From: Marinomonas shanghaiensis
Lineage (GTDB): Bacteria > Pseudomonadota > Gammaproteobacteria > Pseudomonadales > Marinomonadaceae
Length of the DNA: 64,000 nt
Assembly (NCBI RefSeq): GCF_003259175.1
Contig: NZ_QGOK01000005.1
Location: 1 to 64,000 of the forward strand
Reading direction: 5' to 3'
Below the pieces are notes generated by a model. That model was not told the origin of the DNA, did no database searches, and saw only the letters and a list, made by a program, of their open reading frames with translations. The position numbers and the translations under genes were made by a program. Below, one piece after another: positions 25,846 through 33,612 of the stretch. The number at the start of each line of letters is the position of its first letter. Position 1 is the stretch's first letter.

Positions 25846-26601
25846 TTAGGCAGCGGCTTCGGACACGTGAGTGATTAGTTGCCATTGAATGAGTTTTGCT
25901 AAGCTGGCTCCAGTGTCAAATGTATCATCATCTGGAATAGCCTCTTCGAGTGTTTTATCTTGCATGAGACGTTGAATAAAAGAGGCTTCGGCTTCACTGA
26001 TGACATGCATTTCAGCGTATATAAAGGATTTTGAAAGAAGTAAGTGCTCGCTATTGTTAATGTCGAGTTGCGTTAAACTCTGCTCACTGGGCTGTTTGTG
26101 AGCCAAATAAATGGAGCCAATCGCATAGCAAGAAAGCATTATTTGAGTGTTTGGTGATAAACGTATCAACAGCTTTGCCGGGTCTGTTGTGTGGTTGAAT
26201 GCGGCGGATACTTCTTCGTGTGTTAGTGGTGTAAATTCTGGTGCATGGGTCAGTGTTAAGAGTTTGTACTCAAGGTCAGCAATATCCCCTAAAAATGCGA
26301 CACTTTGTGACGGTTCAAATGCTCTAATAAAATCCGCAAATGTGCCTCCGTATTCGCGGATAATAGGGCTTTTGGGCCGATTTTGCTGGAGGTATTCTCG
26401 TGCCATAGCACGGAAAAAATCTTCACCGACGAGTGTTTGGGTGATCGGAAATATATCGGCTAAGGCATCCATCAAGGACACATACACATTATTGCGGTAG
26501 ACGTTGAAACGAAGGGCTTTTTCCTTACTGGATTGACCTTTTATCTCTTTGTAAAAAGCCTCGTCTTGGTGAAACAATGCATCGTTAAATGCCTTATTCA
26601 T
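25846..26601 (-). CDS. bufC: BufC/HvfC family partner protein (DUF2063)
   Basis: A 251-residue soluble protein with the DUF2063 N-terminal region (FYKEIKGQSSKEKALRFNVYRNNVYVSLMDALADIFPITQTLVGEDFF, then AREYLQQNRPKSPIIREYG) that recognises RiPP precursors and partners with the MNIO enzyme. Its start overlaps the bufB stop by 8 bases, implying coupled translation and a complex, as in known MNIO systems (MbnB-MbnC, BufB-BufC). Confidence 0.9.
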   Translation of the reverse strand: MNKAFNDALFHQDEAFYKEIKGQSSKEKALRFNVYRNNVYVSLMDALADIFPITQTLVGEDFFRAMAREYLQQNRPKSPIIREYGGTFADFIRAFEPSQSVAFLGDIADLEYKLLTLTHAPEFTPLTHEEVSAAFNHTTDPAKLLIRLSPNTQIMLSCYAIGSIYLAHKQPSEQSLTQLDINNSEHLLLSKSFIYAEMHVISEAEASFIQRLMQDKTLEEAIPDDDTFDTGASLAKLIQWQLITHVSEAAA

Positions 26602-27481
26602 GGCGGCTTTCCTGTTTTATTTGTGCTCTTATTTGGTCCGCTTGTTGCGCTTCGGCTTGTAATATTGACAGTGTGGGTAAATTGCCATCTCGTTCTATTA
26701 GGGTAGGTCGATCACCTATGGTCTTTAAGGTATGCTGATATAAGCGCCACACTTCATTGGACACGGGAGTGTCATGGCTGTCTATCTTTAAGGCGATGGT
26801 CGGATTTTCATCCAGCGTGTGGCCAGCTAAGTGGATTTGTCCTACCGCGTCGCCTGGAAAACCATTAATGTAATCAAATGGGTTAGTTTGGTGGTTAAAG
26901 CAAGACACTTCCACGTTGTTAATGTCGAGTAATAAACCACAACCAGTGCGTTGAGTCATTTCACGGATAAAATCAATTTCACTGCGATCACTACGGTGAA
27001 ACTCAAAATAAGTCGATGGGTTTTCCATTAAAATCTGACGTTTTAGCGTCGATTGAAGTTGGTCTATGTGCTCACAAACACGGTTTAATGTTGCTTGATC
27101 ATATGCCACGGGCAAAAGATCGTTCAGAAACGTATGGTCGTGGGTTGACCACGCTAGGTGCTCAGAAAAGACCTCGGGTTGAACGTCCTCAACGAGCTGT
27201 GCGATGCGTTTCAAATGTGCCTGATCTAATGGCGTGTCTGCGCCAATCGACAAACCAACACCGTGTATGGTGAATGCATAATGCGCTCTGATTTTTTGTA
27301 GATAATAGCGCGCAGGCCCACCTAGACTTAGGTAGTTTTCCGCATGGATCTCGAAAAAGCCGAGAGTCGGGCGTTGATCTAAAATTTCATGATAATAAGA
27401 AGGCTTTAGGCTAATGCCGGTGTTGTCAATAAAGCTCGAAGGCGCTGGCGCGCCTTGGCTTTGTTTTGGCGTAAATACCAT
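26594..27481 (-). CDS. bufB: MNIO family RiPP-modifying enzyme BufB (DUF692)
   Basis: A 295-residue multinuclear non-heme iron oxidative enzyme (DUF692, HvfB/MbnB family). It is a TIM barrel with conserved metal ligands visible in FEIHAENYL, FTIHGVGLSIG, VFSEHLAW, QILMENPSTYFEF, LLLDINNVEVS, QIHLAGH and PTLIERDGNLP. Family members convert cysteines of a precursor peptide into heterocycles such as thiooxazole or oxazolone-thioamide that bind copper. The substrate here should be the BufA product 15 bases upstream, presented by BufC. Confidence 0.95.
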   Translation of the reverse strand: MVFTPKQSQGAPAPSSFIDNTGISLKPSYYHEILDQRPTLGFFEIHAENYLSLGGPARYYLQKIRAHYAFTIHGVGLSIGADTPLDQAHLKRIAQLVEDVQPEVFSEHLAWSTHDHTFLNDLLPVAYDQATLNRVCEHIDQLQSTLKRQILMENPSTYFEFHRSDRSEIDFIREMTQRTGCGLLLDINNVEVSCFNHQTNPFDYINGFPGDAVGQIHLAGHTLDENPTIALKIDSHDTPVSNEVWRLYQHTLKTIGDRPTLIERDGNLPTLSILQAEAQQADQIRAQIKQESRHE

Positions 27482-27496
27482 GTGAATTAATGGCCC

Positions 27497-27778
27497 TTAA
27501 AAGGCGTTTAATTGGCCATGGCCTGTGGGTGATGTTTTAGAGTCCATTTCTACACAGCTGCCAGCGGGTACTAATTTCCACGCATCGGATTGATAGTCTG
27601 TTTTAGACGTGCCAGCACATGATGTACCAGGACCTGCAGCGCAATCATTTTGACCCGCAAGTGCGACACCGTAGCATTTTTCTTTTGCTGCCGCTTCGGC
27701 TGGTGAGGTGACTGCGACAGCAGAAAGAGCGATGGCTGAACCAAGAGCAAGAGACAAAGAGAGTTTAGAGCTTTTCAT
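27497..27778 (-). CDS. bufA: Bufferin precursor (DUF2282 family, BufA1-like)
   Basis: A 93-residue precursor with a Sec signal peptide ([29 protein letters not shown]) followed by a short mature peptide with four cysteines (KCYG, DCAAG, SCAG, SCVE). This is the pattern of DUF2282 bufferins, periplasmic RiPPs that sequester copper after MNIO modification. It is the first gene of bufA-bufB-bufC-doxX and has its own ECF-type promoter motif 60-85 bases upstream. The four Cys are all conserved-looking, so full modification is possible. Metal specificity (Cu versus other) is inference from the family. Confidence 0.9.
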   Translation of the reverse strand: MKSSKLSLSLALGSAIALSAVAVTSPAEAAAKEKCYGVALAGQNDCAAGPGTSCAGTSKTDYQSDAWKLVPAGSCVEMDSKTSPTGHGQLNAF

Positions 27779-27838
27779 GGGTGGATCCTCGGTGTTGTTT
27801 TAAGAAAAACGCGTTTATTTGCTTATTACAGTGTATTT

Positions 27839-27864
27839 GACGTTAGAGGTGTTCGCTTTATTAC
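27839..27864 (-). promoter_or_regulatory. Predicted ECF sigma promoter of bufferin operon
   Basis: On the minus strand GTAATAAA-N14-CGTC, the same elements and spacing as before the sigma gene and the chemoreceptor. The expected start lies near 27832, leaving a leader of about 54 bases before bufA. The motif lies just after the anti-sigma gene, so bufA can be transcribed independently of the sigma operon. Confidence 0.75.
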
Positions 27865-27878
27865 ACACAAAAATAAAA

Positions 27879-28070
27879 TTATTTCTCTTCGGGCTCTTTG
27901 GCTTTTGTATAGGATTTTGATAGTTCGCGCAGTGTTTCCATTTGTCGTCCAAATTGACGACAAGGTGAACAAATAGCGGTATGCATGGCCAAATTTATTT
28001 TTTCTTTGTTGCTGAGCGGACGGTCTAACTTCTCAGAGAGCATTTGGGTCGCCTGTTTGCATTTCATCAT
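27879..28070 (-). CDS. Small zinc-finger anti-sigma factor
   Basis: A 63-residue protein with the zinc-binding anti-sigma pattern (His ... HTAICSPC, i.e. H-x3-C-x2-C) preceded by a CKQATQMLSEKLDRPLS helix. No membrane segment follows, so it is cytoplasmic, unlike most ECF anti-sigmas. The ATG abuts the sigma TAA with no gap (TAA-ATG), implying coupled, near-stoichiometric synthesis. A redox- or metal-sensitive Cys/His site would fit release of the sigma factor by copper or thiol stress; that is inferred. Confidence 0.8.
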   Translation of the reverse strand: MMKCKQATQMLSEKLDRPLSNKEKINLAMHTAICSPCRQFGRQMETLRELSKSYTKAKEPEEK

Positions 28071-28700
28071 TTACGACGTCTCCTTTTGAAACCAGTGATC
28101 TTCTAAGCATTCGCGCAAGCGCAGGCGAGCGCGATATAAGGTGACATTTAGGCTGCTTACTGACACCTCTTCGTTATGACAAATTTCAGGCGTATCCATT
28201 TCGAGAAATTCGCGCATCATAAACAATCGACCATATTTTGCGGGCAAGGCCTCCAAGCATGCATCGAAAATACGCCAAAAATCGTCATTTTCTACATCAT
28301 GATCAGGTTGATCCCATTTTTTAGGGCGCTCGTCTTGCTGCCAGTGGCCATTTTCTTCAAAAAGATGCTCGATCAAGGCGTCACCACTTAGGTTTGGGCC
28401 TTCTTCTAGTTGGCTGGCAGCCGTGTGGCGCTTTTCTTTGCGTAGTAGATCAATCAATTTATTCTTTAAAATAGAAAACACCCAAGTCTTAAACGCCGCT
28501 TGGCGCGCAAAACGGTCAATATGTTGATAAGCGGACAACATGGCTTCTTGTACTGCGTCTTCCGCTAATTGACTATCTCGCACTTGCAGCTTGGCAAATT
28601 TCAGCATTTGAGTGCGCAACGCTTTTGTAAATGCCACATCTTGAAAAATGCTTTCTGCCTCTGAAGGGGCCATTTCAACAGAGATATTTGCGTTTGTCAT
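28071..28700 (-). CDS. ECF RNA polymerase sigma factor
   Basis: A 209-residue sigma-70 family factor with region 2 (MLKFAKLQVRDSQLAEDAVQEAMLSAYQH, then FKTWVFSILKNKLIDLLRKEKR) and region 4 (LPAKYGRLFMMREFLEMDTPEICHNEEVSVSSLNVTLYRARLRLRECL). An acidic linker of about 55 residues joins them. It resembles the subgroup often found with cupin/zinc-finger anti-sigmas. It is autoregulated if the promoter motif 30-55 bases upstream is real, and it should also drive bufA and the chemoreceptor at 23725. Confidence 0.93.
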   Translation of the reverse strand: MTNANISVEMAPSEAESIFQDVAFTKALRTQMLKFAKLQVRDSQLAEDAVQEAMLSAYQHIDRFARQAAFKTWVFSILKNKLIDLLRKEKRHTAASQLEEGPNLSGDALIEHLFEENGHWQQDERPKKWDQPDHDVENDDFWRIFDACLEALPAKYGRLFMMREFLEMDTPEICHNEEVSVSSLNVTLYRARLRLRECLEDHWFQKETS

Positions 28701-28730
28701 TTAAGCCTCGGATTGTTTAGCTGGTTATGA

Positions 28731-28756
28731 GACGTTGTTGGATGAGTTTTTATTAC
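28731..28756 (-). promoter_or_regulatory. Predicted autoregulatory ECF promoter
   Basis: On the minus strand GTAATAAA-N14-CGTC, identical to the elements before bufA and the chemoreceptor. The expected start near 28724 gives a leader of about 25 bases before the sigma ATG at 28700. Confidence 0.75.
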
Positions 28757-28775
28757 CATTCAACAACGTTATTTT

Positions 28776-29324
28776 TTATGTATTTTTTTGGCTCGCTTCC
28801 GCTAAGTATTCATCTTTTAGTTTGACGTAGTTCAATCCGGCGTATTGAAAGTATTCAATTTCTTTGTCGTTGAGGGGACGAATCTGTTTCACAGGGGAAC
28901 CCATATACATAAAGCCTGTTTCTAGGCGTTTGCCTGGAGGTACCAAAGAGCCCGCGCCGATAATGACTTCGTTTTCAATCACAGCGCCATCCAGAATGGT
29001 GGTTCCCATGCCAACCAAGACTCGGTTGCCAATCGTACAACCATGCAACATCGCCATATGACCCACGGTGACATCGTCACCAATTTCTAAAGGATGACCT
29101 TCTGGCTTGTAAGCACTGGCATGGGTAATGTGCAAACAGGAATTGTCTTGGATACTGGTGCGAGCGCCTATACGAATGCGATGCATGTCACCGCGTATGG
29201 CGACCAAAGGCCACACTGAGCTATCTTCACCAATAGTGACATCGCCAATAACCACAGCGCTATCATCGACCCAAACACGATCACCAAGTTGTGGTGTTTT
29301 ACCACGGAAAGATTTCATTACCAT
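28776..29324 (-). CDS. Gamma-carbonic anhydrase family protein
   Basis: A 182-residue left-handed beta-helix protein of the YrdA/PaaY type built from hexapeptide repeats (VIGDVTIGEDSSVWP, IQDNSCLHI, VGHMAMLHGCTIGNRVLVGMGTTI). Metal-ligand histidines are visible in HITHA, GHMAMLHG, consistent with zinc or iron binding and possible carbonic anhydrase activity; many homologues are inactive or have other roles. It is divergent from prlC, as in Pseudomonas, with a shared intergenic region of about 170 bases. Confidence 0.92.
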   Translation of the reverse strand: MVMKSFRGKTPQLGDRVWVDDSAVVIGDVTIGEDSSVWPLVAIRGDMHRIRIGARTSIQDNSCLHITHASAYKPEGHPLEIGDDVTVGHMAMLHGCTIGNRVLVGMGTTILDGAVIENEVIIGAGSLVPPGKRLETGFMYMGSPVKQIRPLNDKEIEYFQYAGLNYVKLKDEYLAEASQKNT

Positions 29325-29495
29325 AAATGCTCTCTTTTTAAAGAGGAGTTGTTAATAGAATGTGCTAATAAATGAAGGAACTATTAACACAATAGGGTTT
29401 AATGCATTGAAAAAGTATTAAGACAACCTATCTTAGTAAGCATAGTATTGATCAATGCAATACAGCGTTCAATTAATATAAAAGGATATCATGAT

Positions 29496-31526
29496 ATGTC
29501 ACAGTCTGTATGGGACGCGACCAGCTTACCGAACTTTACCGATGTTGATGTTGCGAACATCGAAGCGGATCTAGAGGCGTTACTAAAACGTAATCAAGCG
29601 GCCATCGACGCCTGCGTGAGTGAAAACCCTCATCCAACATGGCAAAGCCTCGTTTTGCCATTGGATCAATTACATGATGATTTAAACAATTTTTGGTCAC
29701 CGATTGGTCATCTAAACTCAGTCAAAAATACACCAGAATTGCGAGCAGCTTATAACGCTTGTTTGCCAAAGTTGACTCAGTACTACACCGACCTTGGTCA
29801 AAACAAAGCCTTGTATCAAGCTTATAAAAATCTTGCTGAAAGCGACGCTGCAGAAAACCTAACCCAAGCCCAGAGTGAAGCGTTAACACAAACCATTCGA
29901 GACTTTGAGTTATCGGGTGTGGGTCTAGAAGGCGAAGCCAAAAAGCGTTATGGCGAAATAAGCCAGCGTTTGTCCGAGCTGGGCAGTCAGTTTGGCGAAA
30001 ACGTATTGGACGCGACTCAGGCTTGGAGCAAGCTTATTACGGATGAGAGCGAGTTGTCTGGTCTACCTGAATCGGCTTTGGCGCAAGCGAAACAAATGGC
30101 CGAAGCCAAAGAAAAAGACGGTTGGCTGTTTACCTTAGACTTTCCATCTTACATGCCTGTGATGAGCTACGCAGACAACGCTGAGTTACGCGAAGAAATG
30201 TACCGTGCTTTCGCTACTCGTGCATCAGATCAAGGCGGCGACATCAAATTTAACAACGCGCCTCTGATCGACGAAATTTTGTCATTGCGTCATGAGATGG
30301 CCCAGATCCTTGGTTTTGAAAATTACGCTGAATTGTCCGTGGCCACCAAAATGGCTGACAATGGGCAGCAGGTAATTGATTTCTTAGAAGACCTAGCTAA
30401 AAAATCAAAAAGTTCGGCAGAACAAGATCTTGCGCAATTAAAGGCGTTTGCGAAAGACGAAAATGGTGTGGAAACATTAAACGCATGGGACATGACTTAC
30501 TACGCAGAAAAATTGCGTCAGCATAAGTACAGTATTTCCCAAGAAGAACTGCGTCCTTACTTTCCAATGAATAAGGTTTTGTCAGGATTGTTTCACGTGG
30601 CACAAACCTTATTTGGCGTCGATATTCGTGAAGAAAATGAGTTTGATAGTTATAACAAGAACTTACAGCTTTTCACTATTAGCAAAGAGGATGAAGACAT
30701 TGCTCGTTTCTATCTAGATCCTTATGCTCGCGAAGCAAAGCGCGGTGGTGCATGGATGGATTCTTGTCGTACTCGTCGCCGTTTGAGTGACGATCGTTTA
30801 CAGCTACCCATTGCCTATCTTGTGTGTAATTTCACGCCACCAATCGGTGACAAACCGGCTCTGTTGACGCATGACGAAGTGACCACCTTGTTCCATGAAT
30901 TTGGTCACGGCTTGCACCATATGTTGACCCAAGTGGACGTTTCATCCGTATCGGGTATTAATGGCGTCGCATGGGATGCGGTTGAGCTACCCAGTCAATT
31001 TATGGAAAACTGGTGCTACGAGCCAGAAGCATTGGCTCATATAGCAGGCCATTACGAAACGGGTGAGCCGTTACCACAAGACTTATTAGACAAGATGCTG
31101 GCGGCGAAGAACTTCCAATCTGGTATGCAGATGATGCGTCAGCTGGAGTTTTCTTTGTTCGATTTCCGTTTGCACAGGGAATATCAACAAGGTATTTCAG
31201 TTCAATCGGTCATTGATGATGTGCGCAGCAAAGTAGCAGTGACGACACCTCCTGAATTTAACCGTTTCCAAAATAGCTTCTCGCACATTTTTGCGGGTGG
31301 TTACGCGGCAGGTTATTACAGTTACAAATGGGCGGAAGTCTTGTCAGCGGATGCTTTCTCGAAATTCGAAGAAGACGGCATCTTCAATAAAGATACCGGC
31401 GCACGCTTCCGTGATACCATATTAGCCAACGGTGGTTCTCGTCCGGCAGCGGAGTTGTTCGCTGAATTCCGAGGTCGTGAACCAAGCACCGATGCCTTAT
31501 TGAGACACAGCGGCATCGCTGCTTAA
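29496..31526 (+). CDS. prlC: Oligopeptidase A
   Basis: A 676-residue M3 family zinc metallopeptidase of the cytoplasm that degrades peptides including cleaved signal peptides. Start ATG 29496 has AAAGGA ten bases upstream; the frame opens 16 codons earlier without a ribosome site. The catalytic motif is TLFHEFGHGLHHML (HExGH), with the downstream Glu region SQFMENWCYEPEAL. Length is near that of the E. coli protein (680). Confidence 0.97.
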   Translation: MSQSVWDATSLPNFTDVDVANIEADLEALLKRNQAAIDACVSENPHPTWQSLVLPLDQLHDDLNNFWSPIGHLNSVKNTPELRAAYNACLPKLTQYYTDLGQNKALYQAYKNLAESDAAENLTQAQSEALTQTIRDFELSGVGLEGEAKKRYGEISQRLSELGSQFGENVLDATQAWSKLITDESELSGLPESALAQAKQMAEAKEKDGWLFTLDFPSYMPVMSYADNAELREEMYRAFATRASDQGGDIKFNNAPLIDEILSLRHEMAQILGFENYAELSVATKMADNGQQVIDFLEDLAKKSKSSAEQDLAQLKAFAKDENGVETLNAWDMTYYAEKLRQHKYSISQEELRPYFPMNKVLSGLFHVAQTLFGVDIREENEFDSYNKNLQLFTISKEDEDIARFYLDPYAREAKRGGAWMDSCRTRRRLSDDRLQLPIAYLVCNFTPPIGDKPALLTHDEVTTLFHEFGHGLHHMLTQVDVSSVSGINGVAWDAVELPSQFMENWCYEPEALAHIAGHYETGEPLPQDLLDKMLAAKNFQSGMQMMRQLEFSLFDFRLHREYQQGISVQSVIDDVRSKVAVTTPPEFNRFQNSFSHIFAGGYAAGYYSYKWAEVLSADAFSKFEEDGIFNKDTGARFRDTILANGGSRPAAELFAEFRGREPSTDALLRHSGIAA

Positions 31527-31559
31527 GTTTTTTGAGGAGTGTAGGGATGGGCAGAATAC

Positions 31560-32507
31560 ATGGAAGTTGAAGACTTATATAATGTTCAAGAGCTAACAGA
31601 GAATGCTGAATTATATGAGCAGTTAGGAACTAAAGAAAAGTTTTGGTTTCGGGATTTAAGCTCTCCAGATAGTCAAAGAACGCTATTTAAATATTCCAGA
31701 TCGAATACTGGGGAGCATTGGTCTGAAAAGTGTGCAGAGCAATTATGTGAGTTATTAGGCATACCACATGTGAAGTATGAGATTGCTATACATAATGAGC
31801 GATATGGTGTTGTCTCTCCTAATATAGTTGATAAGAACGAACACTTGGTTATGGGGAATGAACTACTTAATAAGGATGATCCTGAGGAGTACCCTGTACC
31901 AGTAGACTTTGCTGATAATAAACAAAAGGTAACAAGTCATACTGTTACGAGAGTTTTAGCTTTTCTTGCTAGGTCTAAGGTCCAGTCACCTAAGTCTGAC
32001 TTTGATTTGAATGGTTTAGGCGCAGCAGAAGTTTTTTGTGGTTATCTGATGTTAGATGCATTAATAAGCAATCAGGATAGACACCACGAAAATTGGGCTG
32101 TGATAGTCGAAACTAAGAATGGCAAAGCGGTATTTAGGTTATGTCCGACTTATGATCATGCTGCAAGCTTGGGTAGAGAACTATTAGATAGAGAACGTGT
32201 TGAAAGGCTTCAAACCAAAGACAAAAATCGATCTGTTGAGATTTTTGTGCAGAAAGCCCGATCGCAGTTATATAAATTTAAAACAGATAGAAAACCTATG
32301 AAAACGGTTGATGCTTTTGTTTATGCAGTGCAGAAATATCCATCAGCCAAGAAGTATTGGTTATCAAAGCTGGACTTGCTTACTGAAGCAAACATTAAAA
32401 GAGTATTCGATCGAATACCGCCTGATCTGATATCAGATGTTGGTAGGGACTTTGCCTACAGGGTGGTTATTGAAAATCGAAAAAGGTTATTAAAACATCA
32501 TGAATAA
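31560..32507 (+). CDS. HipA/HipT-like Ser/Thr kinase lacking N-subdomain
   Basis: A 315-residue HipA-fold kinase. The ATP-binding lobe has LFKYSRSNTG with a Lys, and WSEKCAEQLCELLGI with the paired Glu; the catalytic loop is SNQDRHHENWAVI (N-x-D-R-H-x2-N) and the metal motif PTYDHAASLG. Full HipA (about 440 residues) carries an N-terminal subdomain that this protein lacks, like HipT of HipBST. The gene starts about 30 bases after prlC and overlaps the next gene by 8 bases. It is AT-rich with ATA/AGA/TTA codons, unlike prlC, suggesting transfer. Substrate is unknown; HipA kinases phosphorylate aminoacyl-tRNA synthetases. Confidence 0.75.
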   Translation: MEVEDLYNVQELTENAELYEQLGTKEKFWFRDLSSPDSQRTLFKYSRSNTGEHWSEKCAEQLCELLGIPHVKYEIAIHNERYGVVSPNIVDKNEHLVMGNELLNKDDPEEYPVPVDFADNKQKVTSHTVTRVLAFLARSKVQSPKSDFDLNGLGAAEVFCGYLMLDALISNQDRHHENWAVIVETKNGKAVFRLCPTYDHAASLGRELLDRERVERLQTKDKNRSVEIFVQKARSQLYKFKTDRKPMKTVDAFVYAVQKYPSAKKYWLSKLDLLTEANIKRVFDRIPPDLISDVGRDFAYRVVIENRKRLLKHHE

Positions 32508-33249
32508 GCAAACTGCATTTTTAACTTGGCAAGATCCAGACTCAAGAGATTGGCATGTTATTGGCGTTTTAGAGTATGAAAAAGGGCAGTATTCTTTTAG
32601 ATATACTCAAGGAAGCAAGGCCACAGATAATTTTGTTCCTTTTAGTGGTATGGAAAATTTAACGAAAGAATACAAGTCCTCAGGCTTGTTTCCTATTTTC
32701 CAAAATCGGTTGTTATCCTCCAGACGTCCAGAGTTCCCGAAATTCATTTCTTGGCTAGGTTTAAACTCTGAAACCGCTAATAATATGGATGTACTGACAA
32801 GGTCTGGTGGAGTAAGAGGTACTGATAATTTACAATTGTTCCCTAAAATTGAATTAGGTAGTAATGGTGAATTTGAGCATGTATTTTTTGTTCATGGTGT
32901 CCGATATCTAACAGGCAGTGCGCGCCACCGAATTGATTCCCTCAAAGCTGCTGATATCTTGTACGCATGCTTAGACATTCAGAATGATTTTGATCACAAT
33001 GCCGTTCTTCTTCGTACGCAAAATCCACCTGAGATTTTGGGGTATGTTCCTAGGTATTTGTCGTTGGAATTATTCTCTATTTTAAAGAAAGATCAGAGCG
33101 CTGTGAGTTTTTACGTTGAGCAAATTTCAGATGAAGCGCCTGAGAGCTATAAATTGCTGTGTAGAGTAAAAGGACAGTTACCTACAGAATTACAAAATAG
33201 TTTTATGGCAGGTCAAGAATACCAGCCATTAACCGATCAAGGTAACTAG
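32500..33249 (+). CDS. HIRAN-domain protein paired with HipT-like kinase
   Basis: A 249-residue protein. The N-terminal third (HVIGVLEYEKGQYSFRYTQGS, then FVPFSGM ... LFPIFQNRLLSSRRPEF) resembles the N-subdomain of HipA (GxL...G..xFxY, PLS.., FF.NLLP.G) that is missing from the kinase gene it overlaps. The C-terminal part from about residue 140 is a HIRAN-like domain (FVHGVRYLTGSARHRIDSL, LDIQNDFDHNAVLLRTQ, ILGYVPRYLSLELFSIL), a fold that in HLTF binds DNA 3' ends. The fusion suggests a HipS-like regulator tied to DNA-damage sensing. Shares AT-rich codon use with the kinase. Not recognised as a named gene. Confidence 0.65.
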   Translation: MNKQTAFLTWQDPDSRDWHVIGVLEYEKGQYSFRYTQGSKATDNFVPFSGMENLTKEYKSSGLFPIFQNRLLSSRRPEFPKFISWLGLNSETANNMDVLTRSGGVRGTDNLQLFPKIELGSNGEFEHVFFVHGVRYLTGSARHRIDSLKAADILYACLDIQNDFDHNAVLLRTQNPPEILGYVPRYLSLELFSILKKDQSAVSFYVEQISDEAPESYKLLCRVKGQLPTELQNSFMAGQEYQPLTDQGN

Positions 33250-33253
33250 GGTT

Positions 33254-33514
33254 ATGACAGTAAAACGCTTTATCGCAGGGGCGGTGTGCCCTCGTTGCAG
33301 TGAGATGGATAAGATTCGTGCATGGCGCGATGATGAGGTTGAAAAACAGTATCGCGAATGCATAGTGTGTGGTTACACAGATGAGCAGTCGACTGTGGTG
33401 CAAGCACAGCCAACCGAGATCCCGACTCGCGTCAATAAACCGCACAGCAGTGCGCCGCAAGCGGAAGAAATGGTGATTAATTTTATCCCGAATCCGGGTT
33501 CGACCAAGCACTAA
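33254..33514 (+). CDS. YheV family zinc-ribbon protein
   Basis: An 86-residue protein with a zinc-ribbon signature: CPRCSEMDKIRAWRDD near the N-terminus and YRECIVCGYTDEQ some 20 residues later (CxxC...CxxC). Function is unknown. YheV-like genes usually follow prlC directly; here two AT-rich genes lie between them, so they look like an insertion. The gene begins four bases after the HIRAN protein's stop. Confidence 0.85.
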   Translation: MTVKRFIAGAVCPRCSEMDKIRAWRDDEVEKQYRECIVCGYTDEQSTVVQAQPTEIPTRVNKPHSSAPQAEEMVINFIPNPGSTKH

Positions 33515-33533
33515 CGACACGGTATTTGGCAAC

Positions 33534-33572
33534 TAAAAAGCGGATCGTCTTTACAGGCAATCCGCTTTTTTT
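33534..33572. terminator. Terminator after yheV
   Basis: AAAAAGCGGAT and ATCCGCTTTTT flank a 14-base loop and are followed by T-rich sequence. It ends the prlC/yheV unit and, read on the other strand, the amylosucrase gene. Confidence 0.85.
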
Positions 33573-33612
33573 ATACCTTGTTTTTTATATCGATGCTAAG
33601 CCAAGAATGAAT

